A stretch of 16,765 bases of DNA from Thermogutta sp. (GCA_012798155.1 JAAZNR010000302.1:1-16765), one strand, 5' to 3'; shown: positions 1 through 8,916, counted from the first letter of the stretch. Notes: a model not told the origin generated them from the sequence alone. A program made the numbers and translations.

Positions 1-1
1 A

Positions 2-3000
2 ACGCTGTGGACGATGGCCTACTTGGCCAATCCCTATAAGATCGATTTGACGGCCAAGCGGAATCGGCACCGGGTGACGGCCGGTCAACCGGATGCCGAG
101 GATACCCCCTTCACCCCCGCCGAATTGGAGGCCGTTTTGCGACCCTTCGACGCCGACGGCAGGAATCTGGCCCCGCGGCTGCGGCAGTTAATGCCCGACA
201 TCATCCGAGCAAGACACCTGGTCACGACCGAAAGTTGGGATGTCCCCGCGCCGGCGTTGGCGGGCAGCGACCGCTTGCGGGACGCATGGGGGAGCCAAAT
301 CCCCACGCACATCACGCAGCGGTTCAGCGTCACGGATCCGCAGGATTGGCACGTCTTGTTTCCACCCGACCTCTTCGCGGGCCTGCGAATGGATCTCAAC
401 CGCCCGCTGGGCGACCGACAAGACAACAACGCCAACAATGTAGTGGACGACGTCTCCGAGGCATCGCCCCAGCCCGCTCAAGACTCTTGGGCGTATCTGA
501 CTCAATCCGGAACCGGTCCGGCCGTGCCCTTCGACTATGACGGCGACGGCACGCCGGGCAGCGTCGAGGATCCGCGGCAGGCCCTGGCCCGGCATCTGTA
601 CGTCCTCATGATGGCGGTGGCGGACCTCGACTATTTGGACACGCTGACGAGCGGCAGGCTCCAGACGGCGCGGATGATCGCCCAATGGGCCGTCAACGTG
701 GTCGATTTCCGCGACCGCGATTCCATCATGACGCGATTTCTGTTCGACGAGAATCCGTTCGACGGCTGGAATCCGACGGAGGATCCCGTGCACGTCGTCT
801 GGGGCTGCGAGCGGCCGGAGCTGCTGATCAGCGAGACGCTGGCCTTCCACGATCGGCGGACGGAGGATCTTTCGGCCTATGGCTTCGCCTACAATCCGCC
901 GCAACCGGAGGACGGCGAAGATCAGAAGGGCGATCAGGTCCGCGACCTGGACCAGCGGTATCGCCCGCAAGGATCGTTGTTCGTGGAGTTGTACAATCCC
1001 TGGCCGGAGAACGAACCGCCGCCGGCCGAGTTGGACTCGGTAGGAACCACGCCCAGCAACCAGCCGGGGGTGGACCTGGCGCGGACGACCCCCAACGGCC
1101 AGCCGGTTTGGCGTTTGGTCATCGCGCCGTCGGATCCCGACCCGGACGCCCCGGGGTTGCCGCGAGATGCCGACGATCCCGCCCCGGCCGAGCGACCGCG
1201 AATCGAGCGAGCGGCCTACTTCGTCCCGCGGCCCGCCGCGGGATTCCCCGAAGAGACGACGATTTCCGTCAGCTATTATCCCGGCCCGAATTACGCCTCG
1301 GGCATCGCCAAGGTTCTGCCCGGTCGCTATGCCGTGGTCGCCCCGGCGGGACGGCCTGACGCGGATCGCACCTTCATCGGCTTTCAATCGGACCAGCCCG
1401 ACCCGAACACGGATCGCTACATCCAGGTTCAGCCGGCTGCCGTCGCGGTGGTCAACAACACGTCGGCGGGCGGGGATACCATTCCGGCCGGCGTCAATCC
1501 GCCGGTGGGAATTCGCCTCGATCGCGGATTCGTCTCCGTCGGCTTGCCGGCCGGCGTTCTCAACGACAAGGAAATGCGGTTGAGCGTCTCGGAGCCGGTG
1601 ACGGGCTACGATGCGCTGGAAGCCAACGAGGTGGACGAGATCGGAAACACGATCAAGTACAACCCAGCCACTGGGCGATACGAAGATCCGCCGGGGACGG
1701 TCCAGACAATCGATCAACCGCTGGATGCTCAACGGAGCGATCTGGATTCGAGCTTGGGCGACACGTGGAACATCCTGCTGGGACGCAACGGCACGACGAC
1801 GAATTTCCGCACGGTTTACCTCCAGCGATTGGCCAATCCGCTGCTTGACTATGATCCGGTCTGGAATCCCTATCGTACGATCGACGCGGCCTCCGTGGAC
1901 CTGACGGCCTTCAACGGTCGCGATACGGCCGAGGATCTCTCGGACGACGGCACCCAGGTGCTGGCGGAAGCCGACGTCATGTTCCACACCCGGCAGCGGG
2001 GAGAGCGAAACGATGACATTCCCGATCCCAACAACGGGAATGCGATCGACGACGCCAAGCAGTTCCGCATCTTGTGGAAGCAGGAGCCGGGGCCGAAAGT
2101 CGTGGACGATGATCCGGCCAGCGCGATCACGGGTCGGTTCAGCCGCCGGCTCAAACACACGCTGAGCTATCTCAACGAGCGATTTGGGGATCCGCGTCCC
2201 GGCCCGGCGCCCTATAACGGCGAGCCGCCGCGGCCCACCCCCTGGCTGACGTGGCTCAACCGCCCGTTCTCCAATCCGCTGGAACTGCTGCTGGTGCCGG
2301 CCTTGCCGTCGTCCCGGCTATTGGCCTACGACGCGACGAATTATTACAAGTACTATCGGGTGCCGTTTGACGCCACGAATCCCGAGACGGAGCTTAATCC
2401 CTACGCGCCGAATCCGGCGGCCGTCCCCCCGGACGCCGCCGTCGATGACGACCCGTATCCGCATCTGTTGAACTTCTTCTGGTCGGTAGGGGCGGGCACG
2501 GGCGGCGCGGCAGCGCCGGAGTTCCATCGCCTGCTCGATTTCGTGCGGGTACCCTCGCCCTTCGTGAACACGGAGTTCCAGATGAACCCGCAGGCGGCGG
2601 CCGCCCTCCCCGCCCGATTCAAGCCGCCGCACCACGTGATTCCGGCCTATCGTGAGCCGGGCAAACTGAATCTCAACACGGTGTATTCACCCGAGATCTG
2701 GCGGGCCTTGCTGAATCACCCGGACGGCATTTTGAACCCGCCGAATTGGGATGACTCGGCCAATCCGTTTGCGGCCTCTTGGCACCGCTTTCTGGACAGC
2801 CGTCGGGGATACCTGGTCAACGGCACGGCTTGGCTCAGTCGGATGTTGGAACTCAATCCCGACTATCCGACGCGGTTGGGCAATCCCTTCCGCGGATTCG
2901 GCGGCTACAGCAACGTCCCCCCCACCAACCCCGTGGATGCCAACAACCCCTCGCTTCAGGACCTGATCGAGCGGGAGGTCAACGCCACGCTCTTGCGGCC

Positions 3001-3448
3001 GGCAGTGCGCTACGACAACAATCGCCCGGAATTCACGAAGACGCCGCTCTTCCAGTCCCCGCCCACGGACCCCGAAGATCCCGCCACGAACCACGAATGG
3101 GAGTACTGCGACATCAACCGCAATCCCTTCTTCCGCTATCGCGACCTCATGCGGCTGGGCAATCTGGTGACCACGCGATCCAATGTGTACGCGGTTTGGG
3201 TGACCATCGGTTATTTCGAGGTCGAGCCGATTACGCAGGCCACGGTACCGCCCGGCCTAACACCCCAGGAGATCGCCGAGATCTATCCCGGCGGCTACCG
3301 CCTGGGGCAGGAGCTGGGCAGCGACTCGGGCGAGATCAAGCGGCATCGCGGGTTCTTCATCGTGGATCGCTCCCTGCCGGTGGGTTTCAAACGCGGCGAG
3401 GACCTCAACGTCGATCAGGCCGTCCTCATCAACAGGATCCTGGAATAG
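2..3448 (+). CDS. Large planctomycete secreted/pseudopilin-type protein, 5' end missing
   Basis: The function is unknown. The frame is open to the left edge and the first ATG (position 14) has no Shine-Dalgarno, so the true start lies outside the window. At least 1148 residues are present. Counting from the ATG at 14, two Asp/Asn-rich loops resemble calcium-binding EF-hand-like sites (about residues 134-146, DRQDNNANNVVDD, and 174-180, DYDGDGT). A segment near residue 880, GKLNLNTVYSPEIW, resembles the K/INLNT segment of GspK-type minor pseudopilins of type II secretion. The C-terminus (DRSLPVGFKRGEDLNVD) ends cleanly and is followed by a strong terminator. From memory, planctomycete genomes carry large proteins of this kind near prepilin genes; that link is inference. 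Any signal or pilin-like N-terminus would lie in the missing part. I am confident it is a real gene and only moderately confident of the pseudopilin relation. Confidence 0.85.
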   Translation, partial: TLWTMAYLANPYKIDLTAKRNRHRVTAGQPDAEDTPFTPAELEAVLRPFDADGRNLAPRLRQLMPDIIRARHLVTTESWDVPAPALAGSDRLRDAWGSQIPTHITQRFSVTDPQDWHVLFPPDLFAGLRMDLNRPLGDRQDNNANNVVDDVSEASPQPAQDSWAYLTQSGTGPAVPFDYDGDGTPGSVEDPRQALARHLYVLMMAVADLDYLDTLTSGRLQTARMIAQWAVNVVDFRDRDSIMTRFLFDENPFDGWNPTEDPVHVVWGCERPELLISETLAFHDRRTEDLSAYGFAYNPPQPEDGEDQKGDQVRDLDQRYRPQGSLFVELYNPWPENEPPPAELDSVGTTPSNQPGVDLARTTPNGQPVWRLVIAPSDPDPDAPGLPRDADDPAPAERPRIERAAYFVPRPAAGFPEETTISVSYYPGPNYASGIAKVLPGRYAVVAPAGRPDADRTFIGFQSDQPDPNTDRYIQVQPAAVAVVNNTSAGGDTIPAGVNPPVGIRLDRGFVSVGLPAGVLNDKEMRLSVSEPVTGYDALEANEVDEIGNTIKYNPATGRYEDPPGTVQTIDQPLDAQRSDLDSSLGDTWNILLGRNGTTTNFRTVYLQRLANPLLDYDPVWNPYRTIDAASVDLTAFNGRDTAEDLSDDGTQVLAEADVMFHTRQRGERNDDIPDPNNGNAIDDAKQFRILWKQEPGPKVVDDDPASAITGRFSRRLKHTLSYLNERFGDPRPGPAPYNGEPPRPTPWLTWLNRPFSNPLELLLVPALPSSRLLAYDATNYYKYYRVPFDATNPETELNPYAPNPAAVPPDAAVDDDPYPHLLNFFWSVGAGTGGAAAPEFHRLLDFVRVPSPFVNTEFQMNPQAAAALPARFKPPHHVIPAYREPGKLNLNTVYSPEIWRALLNHPDGILNPPNWDDSANPFAASWHRFLDSRRGYLVNGTAWLSRMLELNPDYPTRLGNPFRGFGGYSNVPPTNPVDANNPSLQDLIEREVNATLLRPAVRYDNNRPEFTKTPLFQSPPTDPEDPATNHEWEYCDINRNPFFRYRDLMRLGNLVTTRSNVYAVWVTIGYFEVEPITQATVPPGLTPQEIAEIYPGGYRLGQELGSDSGEIKRHRGFFIVDRSLPVGFKRGEDLNVDQAVLINRILE

Positions 3449-3481
3449 CGGAAACGAGATGATTCTCGTCGAGCGCTCGGC

Positions 3482-3522
3482 GGGCCTCGCGACTCGGTCG
3501 GTCGCGGGGCCTGCTTGCTTTT
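3482..3522 (+). terminator. Rho-independent terminator of the large protein gene
   Basis: An 11-bp stem (3483-3493 with 3501-3511, one T-G wobble) closes a 7-nt loop. It is followed by a T-rich tail (TGCTTGCTTTT) and lies 34 nt after the stop codon. It is the clearest intrinsic terminator in the window. Confidence 0.82.
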
Positions 3523-3543
3523 CCGCGGCTTTTCTTCTCGGCG

Positions 3544-3555
3544 TGCCGGCCGGCA
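3544..3555. repeat. Perfect 12-bp palindrome TGCCGGCCGGCA
   Basis: A perfect palindrome lies 26 bp upstream of the putative -35 box of the PhoD-like gene. It could be an operator half-site pair or chance in GC-rich DNA. No second copy was noticed nearby. Confidence 0.3.
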
Positions 3556-3580
3556 AGCCCTGCGCAACCCCTTTCCATGC

Positions 3581-3609
3581 TTCACAGGGAGGTGCGATGC
3601 TGTTAGCAT
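3581..3609 (+). promoter_or_regulatory. Candidate sigma70-type promoter of the PhoD-like gene
   Basis: TTCACA (3581-3586) and TAGCAT (3604-3609) are separated by 17 nt. This matches five and four of six consensus bases. Transcription would start near 3616, leaving a leader of about 50 nt before the ATG at 3665. The box overlaps a small start codon with its own Shine-Dalgarno (3597), and the two readings conflict. Confidence 0.4.
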
Positions 3610-3664
3610 GGTTAGGCGGCATTGGGTAATCCTGCTGGACGAGCTTCCATAGGGAGGACGGATC

Positions 3665-5608
3665 ATGACGCGACGTGCCTTGGCCGGGCTTTTCGTTTTC
3701 GCCTCGAGCTTCTTGACGTTCGAAGTCTTCTCCGCACGCGGCGAGTCGCCGTTTCCCGGCGAGCGGGGCGAACGCCTGGACCTGGCGTGCCGCGACGACA
3801 TCTGGGACCGGGAGCCGCAAGGCTTTCTCCAGCGGTTCGTTCGCGTGCCGCGCGATCAAACGGCGGCCTTTGCCCTATACACGCACGACCACGGCGTGCT
3901 GAAGATGTCCGCTCAGCTCTTCCCGCTCCAACCGAATGAACCGCGGGAGGTGCGGTTGGAGCTGCTCAAGGACGGCGAATGGCGGGAGGTCGCGCGGGCA
4001 GCGGTGATCTATCCCGGTTGGTCGGCCCATTTCCGTTTGGAGCCGTGGGATTCCGGCGTTTCGGTGCCCTATCGGGTGCGGCATGGGGAATCGGCCGTCT
4101 TCGAGGGGCTGATTCGCCGCGATCCCTCGGACAAGGATGAGATCGTCGTGGCGTCGCTCTCTTGCAGCTCCAATCAGGACCGCGGCGACCGCGAGCCGAT
4201 GGTCTCCAACCTCAAGAGGCAGGACCCCGACCTGCTGTTCTTCGCGGGAGACCAGAGCTACGACCACACGGAGCACACGGCCGCGTGGCTGCTGTGGGGC
4301 ACGCAGTTCCGCGAGATCATCCGCGATCGTCCCGTGGTGACCATCCCGGACGATCACGACATCGGCCAAGGCAACCTTTGGGGCGAAGGGGGAATCGAGG
4401 CGGATTCGCCGGCGGGCGACTCGGGCGGCTACTTCTATCCCCCCGAATATATTCGCATGGTCGAACGTTGCCAGACCTGGCACCTCCCCGACCCCGCCGA
4501 TCCTCGCCCCATTGCCCGCGGTATCGGCGTGTACTTCACTCGGCTCCGAGTGGGAGGCGTCGATTTCGCGATCCTGGAGGACCGCAAATTCAAGTCCGGT
4601 CCCAAGGGCAAGATTCCGCAAATGGGTCCGCGGCCGGATCACATCGTCGATCCCGCCTACGATCCCAGGGCCATCGACTTGCCGGGATTGCAACTCCTCG
4701 GCGAACGGCAGCTCGCGTTCCTCGATCGCTGGTCGGAAGATTGGACGGGTGCCGAGATCAAGGCCGTGCTTTCGCAAACCGCCTTTTGCGGAGCCGCCCA
4801 TTTGCACGGCTCGCGCGACAATCGCCTGATTGCCGACCTGGACTGCAACGGCTGGCCGCAGAGCGGGCGCAATGCCGCCCTGCGGGCCATTCGCAGGCCT
4901 TCCGCGTGCCATCTTTGCGGCGACCAGCATTTGTCGGTCGTGGTGCAGCATGGCATCGAGACGTTCCGCGACGGACCGTTCGGCTTTACCAGCCCGGCCA
5001 TCGTCAACAGCTACTATGCTCGCTGGTGGGAACCGGCGGACCGCAAGCCCGGCGGAAATCCCATCCCCAACAGCCCGCTGCCGTACACGGGCGACTACTT
5101 GGACGGGCTGGGCAACCCTATCACGATGCTGGCCTATGCCAATCCCCAGTTCGATCGCATCCAGGACATGAAGGCACAGCAACGCAATCCGCGGGCCAAG
5201 TTGGCCGACGGCTACGCGCTGATCCGCTTCAACAAGCGCGCCCGGACGATCCGCTTCGAGTGTTGGCCCCGTTATGCCGACCTCTCCCGGGGCGACGCGG
5301 CGCAATTTACCGGTTGGCCGATCACGATTCGCGTCGAGGACAACGACGGGCGAAAGCCGACCGGCTATTTGCCGCCGCTGAAATTAGGGCAGGTTCCCAA
5401 CCCCGTGGTGCAGGTCGTGCGGGAGAGCGACGGCGAAGTCTTATACACCCGACGCGTGACCGAGAATCCGTACCGGCCGCCGGTATTCGGCGAGGGTACG
5501 TACACGGTGAAGGTCGGCCGAGATCGGCCGGACGGCTGGAGTTTGCAGGGCGTCGCGGCCGCCGGTGCGGATGCCTCGCCCGCCCCCATCGAGGTGGAGC
5601 TTCCGTGA
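3665..5608 (+). CDS. PhoD-like alkaline phosphatase / metallophosphoesterase, exported
   Basis: This is probably a secreted phosphomonoesterase or phosphodiesterase of the PhoD-like metallophosphatase group. The start is set by AGGGAGG at 3651-3657, 7 nt before the ATG. The N-terminus carries TRR followed by a hydrophobic stretch to about residue 24, which fits export and possibly the Tat route used by Bacillus PhoD. A beta-rich N-terminal domain (about 35-150) precedes the catalytic domain. Metal-site motifs are visible: CSS at 167-169, GDQSYDH at 195-201, PDDHDIGQGN at 228-237 and CGDQHL at 418-423. The remaining C-terminal third is beta-rich and may be an accessory domain. At 647 residues it is longer than typical PhoD. 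It faces the sulfatase genes, with 140 bp between the stop codons. The family call is firm; the substrate is unknown. Confidence 0.9.
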   Translation: MTRRALAGLFVFASSFLTFEVFSARGESPFPGERGERLDLACRDDIWDREPQGFLQRFVRVPRDQTAAFALYTHDHGVLKMSAQLFPLQPNEPREVRLELLKDGEWREVARAAVIYPGWSAHFRLEPWDSGVSVPYRVRHGESAVFEGLIRRDPSDKDEIVVASLSCSSNQDRGDREPMVSNLKRQDPDLLFFAGDQSYDHTEHTAAWLLWGTQFREIIRDRPVVTIPDDHDIGQGNLWGEGGIEADSPAGDSGGYFYPPEYIRMVERCQTWHLPDPADPRPIARGIGVYFTRLRVGGVDFAILEDRKFKSGPKGKIPQMGPRPDHIVDPAYDPRAIDLPGLQLLGERQLAFLDRWSEDWTGAEIKAVLSQTAFCGAAHLHGSRDNRLIADLDCNGWPQSGRNAALRAIRRPSACHLCGDQHLSVVVQHGIETFRDGPFGFTSPAIVNSYYARWWEPADRKPGGNPIPNSPLPYTGDYLDGLGNPITMLAYANPQFDRIQDMKAQQRNPRAKLADGYALIRFNKRARTIRFECWPRYADLSRGDAAQFTGWPITIRVEDNDGRKPTGYLPPLKLGQVPNPVVQVVRESDGEVLYTRRVTENPYRPPVFGEGTYTVKVGRDRPDGWSLQGVAAAGADASPAPIEVELP

Positions 5609-5716
5609 CCGCGGTCGGTACCGCAGCATGGACTCGGGCTTCCATTCGCCGCGGCGATCGTAGCGGAAATCATCACCCCGCGGCGGTGCGGACACTCGAT
5701 AGAATCTCCACGCGGC

Positions 5717-5744
5717 GCGCGGGCAGCCCGCGGGCGGCCCGCGC
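5717..5744. terminator. GC-rich hairpin between convergent phosphatase and sulfatase genes
   Basis: GCGCGGGC (5717-5724) pairs perfectly with GCCCGCGC (5737-5744) around a 12-nt loop. The loop itself contains the palindrome GCCCGCGGGC. It lies between two stop codons that face each other, so it could serve both strands. No T-run follows on either strand, so intrinsic termination is uncertain. Confidence 0.4.
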
Positions 5745-5748
5745 CGGC

Positions 5749-7170
5749 TCAGCGGCCGGGCCACGGATAGTCGTTCTTGCCCGCGCTCTCTTCCACCAGT
5801 CCCGGCGGGAGCGTCTTTTGCCAGGTGATCGCCTTCTCGGCCAGGCGGGCCGTGATTTCCGGGTGCCGATCCGCCAGATTATTCTGTTCGCCCGGATCTT
5901 GGCGGATATCGTACAGCTCCACCCGCGACTGATCGGGATTCAGCAGCAGCTTCCAATCCCCGTCCCGGACGGCCAACAGGGGCGAGCGGTTCCAGGGGTG
6001 ATTGAAGATGCGGAATCGCCATTCCCAGAACAGCGGCTGGAAACGGGGCGTTTCCTCGCCGCGCCAAGCCGCCGCCATGCTTTGCCCGCGAATTCCCTCG
6101 CGGACTTCGGCCGGGATCTCCCAGCCCGCCAATTCGCAGACCGTCGGCAGGAAGTCCACGCCGCAGATCACGGAACGATCGTCGACGCGGCCGGCGGGGA
6201 CGGTCGGGCCGCGAACGATCAGCGGTACGCGGATGCCGCCCTCGTACAAACTTCGCTTGCGACCCCGCAAGGGACCCGCGCTCCCGTAGGCCGACCAGGC
6301 GGCGTTGCCGATATCGATGTCCTCCGGACCATTGTCCGAGGAGAAGACGATGATCGTTCGATCCTCCAGCCCCAGCTCCTTCAGCTTCTGCATCAATCGC
6401 CCGATTTGGCGATCCATTTCCACTACGGTCGCCGCGTACACCATGAAGGGGCTGGTGAAACCTTCCGGCGTTTGTCGGCGGAAAGTCGCCATTTGTTCCG
6501 GGCTGGGAGCCAAAGGGGCGTGCGGATCGTTGAACCAGACCTGGCAATAGAAGGGGCCGGACCGATGGGCCTCGATCTCCGCGATGGCCGCGTCGATCAA
6601 CTCCCGGCTTGCCTGCGGTCGTTCCTGGATGCCCCACAGATTGCGATCGCCTTCCTGGCAATCGATCCACCTCGCCACGTCGAAGCCGTAGAGGGAGAGT
6701 CCCTGGGGGGCGTCGTTCGGGCGTCCCAAATGCCACTTCCCGATGTGGATGGTCTTGTAGCCCGCCTGCCGCAAAAGCCGCGCCAACGTGGGCACCGCCG
6801 GGTCGAGGTGGTTCGGCATGTCCCTTTGCGCGTTCTGTTGGGGCGTGGCCAGGTGCCCGTGGATCCGCAGCTCGGCCGGATATTTGCCGGTCATGAGTGC
6901 GGCCCGGGAGGGAGAGCACACCGATCCCGCCTGATAGTAATGCGTGAACAGCGTTCCCTCCGCGGCCAGCCGGTCGAGGTGCGGCGTACGGAAGCGGCGA
7001 TTTCCATAGCAACTCAAATCGCCCCAGCCCAAGTCATCCGCCAGGAGGAAGACCACGTTGAGCGCTGAGCGTGCGGTTGGGGGCGGTTCATCCGCGACGG
7101 ACGGCCCGCCGCGCAGTGCGATCCCCGCGACCCCCAAAACCCACGCGCAATGTAGCAGCAGCGTTCGCAT
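5749..7170 (-). CDS. Formylglycine-dependent sulfatase (arylsulfatase family), exported
   Basis: This enzyme hydrolyses sulfate esters, probably on polysaccharides, outside the cytoplasm. I chose the ATG at 7170, which has GGGAGG 7 nt upstream and begins with a signal peptide (residues 1-26, cleavage near SVA). The frame stays open upstream without another good start. The product is 473 residues. ADDLG near residue 44 supplies metal-binding Asp45/Asp46. The sulfatase signature CSPSR at 85-89 marks Cys85 for conversion to formylglycine. GKWHLG at 144-149, DPH at 215-217 and SDNG at 278-281 complete the active site. The C-terminus (PLFWEW, then a segment following DGDWKLL) is typical of the family. 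It is the second of two tandem sulfatases on this strand. The substrate cannot be told from sequence alone. Confidence 0.93.
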   Translation of the reverse strand: MRTLLLHCAWVLGVAGIALRGGPSVADEPPPTARSALNVVFLLADDLGWGDLSCYGNRRFRTPHLDRLAAEGTLFTHYYQAGSVCSPSRAALMTGKYPAELRIHGHLATPQQNAQRDMPNHLDPAVPTLARLLRQAGYKTIHIGKWHLGRPNDAPQGLSLYGFDVARWIDCQEGDRNLWGIQERPQASRELIDAAIAEIEAHRSGPFYCQVWFNDPHAPLAPSPEQMATFRRQTPEGFTSPFMVYAATVVEMDRQIGRLMQKLKELGLEDRTIIVFSSDNGPEDIDIGNAAWSAYGSAGPLRGRKRSLYEGGIRVPLIVRGPTVPAGRVDDRSVICGVDFLPTVCELAGWEIPAEVREGIRGQSMAAAWRGEETPRFQPLFWEWRFRIFNHPWNRSPLLAVRDGDWKLLLNPDQSRVELYDIRQDPGEQNNLADRHPEITARLAEKAITWQKTLPPGLVEESAGKNDYPWPGR

Positions 7171-7177
7171 TGGATCG

Positions 7178-7183
7178 CCTCCC
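7178..7183 (-). promoter_or_regulatory. Shine-Dalgarno deciding the sulfatase start
   Basis: GGGAGG on the minus strand lies 7 nt upstream of the ATG at 7170. It favours this start over a 30-codon upstream extension, which would also bury the signal peptide. Confidence 0.75.
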
Positions 7184-7240
7184 GGGCGCACTCGGCGCCC
7201 CTTCGCCTGCTCCCGCCCGGTTCGCGCGGCGGGACTCACG

Positions 7241-7286
7241 GTTTGCAACGGCGACTTCACCCCGTTTGCCGCGGCGACTTCACCGG
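7241..7286. repeat. 23-bp tandem repeat, two copies, upstream of sulfatase gene
   Basis: Two adjacent 23-bp units (7241-7263 and 7264-7286) share GTTTGC, two variable bases, then CGGCGACTTCACC. A weaker third unit (GCGGCGGGACTCAC) precedes them. They lie 71-116 bp upstream of the sulfatase start at 7170, where an operator or activator site could sit. No coding function is evident. Confidence 0.55.
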
Positions 7287-7397
7287 CGGTACCGCGCCGT
7301 CGGGGAACGAATGCCGGCGGGTCGTCGCGCCCTACGCTTTCGCCTGCTCATACGGGAATACGGCGGCTGGGACTACGGCGGAGCGAGGGTTAAGGTG

Positions 7398-7417
7398 CCA
7401 AGGACAATCGTCCTCGG
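7398..7417 (-). terminator. Weak hairpin downstream of the second sulfatase gene
   Basis: AGGAC and GTCCT pair around the loop AATC, extended by CC/GG beyond one mismatch. It lies 36 nt after the stop codon at 7453 on the minus strand. No T-run follows, so the terminator call is weak. Confidence 0.3.
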
Positions 7418-7452
7418 TGGTCTTCGGCGGGGATAGGCGGTCCCGGGCGTTT

Positions 7453-8916
7453 CTATGGCTGTCCCTTCGGATCGTAATCCGGATTGGCGGTAGGCAATTG
7501 TGCGCCCACTGCGGCCCGCCAGGCCTCGAGCTTCGACTTCAATTCTTTCGCTTTTTCCGGCATCCGAGCGGCCAGGTCGCGGCTCTCTTTCGGATCGTCG
7601 CGGAGATTGTACAGTTCCACGTGATCGTCCTCGAAGAATTGCACGAGTCTCCAATCGCCGTCTCGCACCGCGCTATACGGCGTGGCGCCGCCGGGGTGAT
7701 AGTGCGGATAATGCCAAAACAAAGGGGATCGCCGCGGCGCCGCCCGCTGCTTGAGAATCGGCACGAGACTTTCGCCGTCGCAGACGTGGTCCGGTGCGTC
7801 CGGCGTGCCCGTCATTTCCAGGATCGTGGGATAGAGGTCGTTGCTGATGACCGGCGTGCTACTGGTGCTGCCGGGTTGCGTCACTCCCGGCCACTTGACG
7901 ATCAGCGGCACGCGGACGCCGCCCTCGTACGCCGAGCCTTTTCCCGCCCGCAGACCGATGTTGTGCGTCACCGGTTTTCCTTTGCAGGCGGGCGACGTCA
8001 AGCCGCCGTTATCCGACGTGAACACGACGACCGTTCGGTCCTCCAGCCCCAGCCGTTGCAACGCTTCTGAGACGCGGCCCACGGCCTCGTCCATGCTGTG
8101 AATCATGGCGGCGTAGACCGGGCACTGTTGGCCCTCCAACGCGTCGCCGCGGGCCGCCGCCTCCTCCAGCTTTCGCTCGTAGCGGGCGATCAACTCCGGC
8201 TTGGCCTGCAACGGGGTGTGGACCGCGTAATGGGCGAAATACATAAAGAACGGGCGGTCGCGGTGGGCCTCGATCAGGCGGACGGCCTCTTCCGCGAGCC
8301 GGTCGGTGAGGTATTCGCCTTCCTCTCCGCCCTCCAACGGAACGCGGCGCTCGCCGGTCCCATAGGGGAAGAAATAGCTGCCGGGCTGGCCCATGAAGGT
8401 GCCGCCCAGGTTGACGTCGAAACCCTGATGCTGGGGATAGTACGGAGGATCGCCGAGATGCCACTTTCCGATGTGGATGGTCGCGTAGCCCGCTGCTCGC
8501 AAACGCTCCGCGATCGTCGTCTCTTCCAACGGCAGGTGCATCGTCCAGTCGGGGACCCGGAGCTTGGCCTTGGGGCGGTTGTGGCCTTTGATCCAATCGG
8601 TGATGTGCAGTCGAGCCGGATATTTGCCGGTCATCAGCGCCGCCCGAGTGGGAGAGCAGACCGTGCAGGCCGAATAACCGGCGGTAAAGCGCATCCCCTC
8701 GTTCGCCAGGCGATCGATGTTGGGCGTCTCATAGAATCGGCTGCCCGCACAACCCAAGTCCGTGGCGCCGAGGTCGTCGATGAGGATGAGGATCACGTTC
8801 CAGGGCCGTGACGGCGGCGCGGACTCCGCGTGAGCGGATCGGGCGAAGCCCTGGGCGGCCCCCCACGCAATCGCGACGGCGAGCAGCGAATATAGAGGAA
8901 TACGGACTCGAGGCAT
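7453..8916 (-). CDS. Formylglycine-dependent sulfatase (arylsulfatase family), exported
   Basis: This is a secreted sulfatase of 487 residues, probably acting on sulfated glycans. The ATG at 8916 was chosen because GGGGAG lies 9 nt upstream and a signal peptide follows (hydrophobic core about 8-24, cleavage near AHA at residue 30). IDDLG near residue 46 gives the metal Asp pair. CSPTR at 87-91 carries Cys87, the residue converted to formylglycine. GKWHLGD at 150-156, HTPL near 233 and SDNGG at 301-305 complete the active site. The end (NLRDDPKES, then a helix and a short tail) is usual for the family. It differs clearly from the neighbouring sulfatase in the insert between GKWHLG and SDNG, so it is not a recent duplicate. 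recJ lies 131 bp upstream and the next sulfatase 282 bp downstream, all on one strand. Confidence 0.93.
   Translation of the reverse strand: MPRVRIPLYSLLAVAIAWGAAQGFARSAHAESAPPSRPWNVILILIDDLGATDLGCAGSRFYETPNIDRLANEGMRFTAGYSACTVCSPTRAALMTGKYPARLHITDWIKGHNRPKAKLRVPDWTMHLPLEETTIAERLRAAGYATIHIGKWHLGDPPYYPQHQGFDVNLGGTFMGQPGSYFFPYGTGERRVPLEGGEEGEYLTDRLAEEAVRLIEAHRDRPFFMYFAHYAVHTPLQAKPELIARYERKLEEAAARGDALEGQQCPVYAAMIHSMDEAVGRVSEALQRLGLEDRTVVVFTSDNGGLTSPACKGKPVTHNIGLRAGKGSAYEGGVRVPLIVKWPGVTQPGSTSSTPVISNDLYPTILEMTGTPDAPDHVCDGESLVPILKQRAAPRRSPLFWHYPHYHPGGATPYSAVRDGDWRLVQFFEDDHVELYNLRDDPKESRDLAARMPEKAKELKSKLEAWRAAVGAQLPTANPDYDPKGQP

Noticed and set aside
188..2158. Long open frame (656 codons) antisense to the large protein gene
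   Set aside because: Its product is Arg/Val/Ile-rich with no domain, and it mirrors the sense gene. Long antisense frames are common in GC-rich DNA.
4162..7068. 968-codon open frame on the plus strand across the phosphatase and sulfatase genes
   Set aside because: It reads the phosphatase in a wrong frame and then the antisense of a sulfatase. The product is Arg-rich without recognisable motifs.
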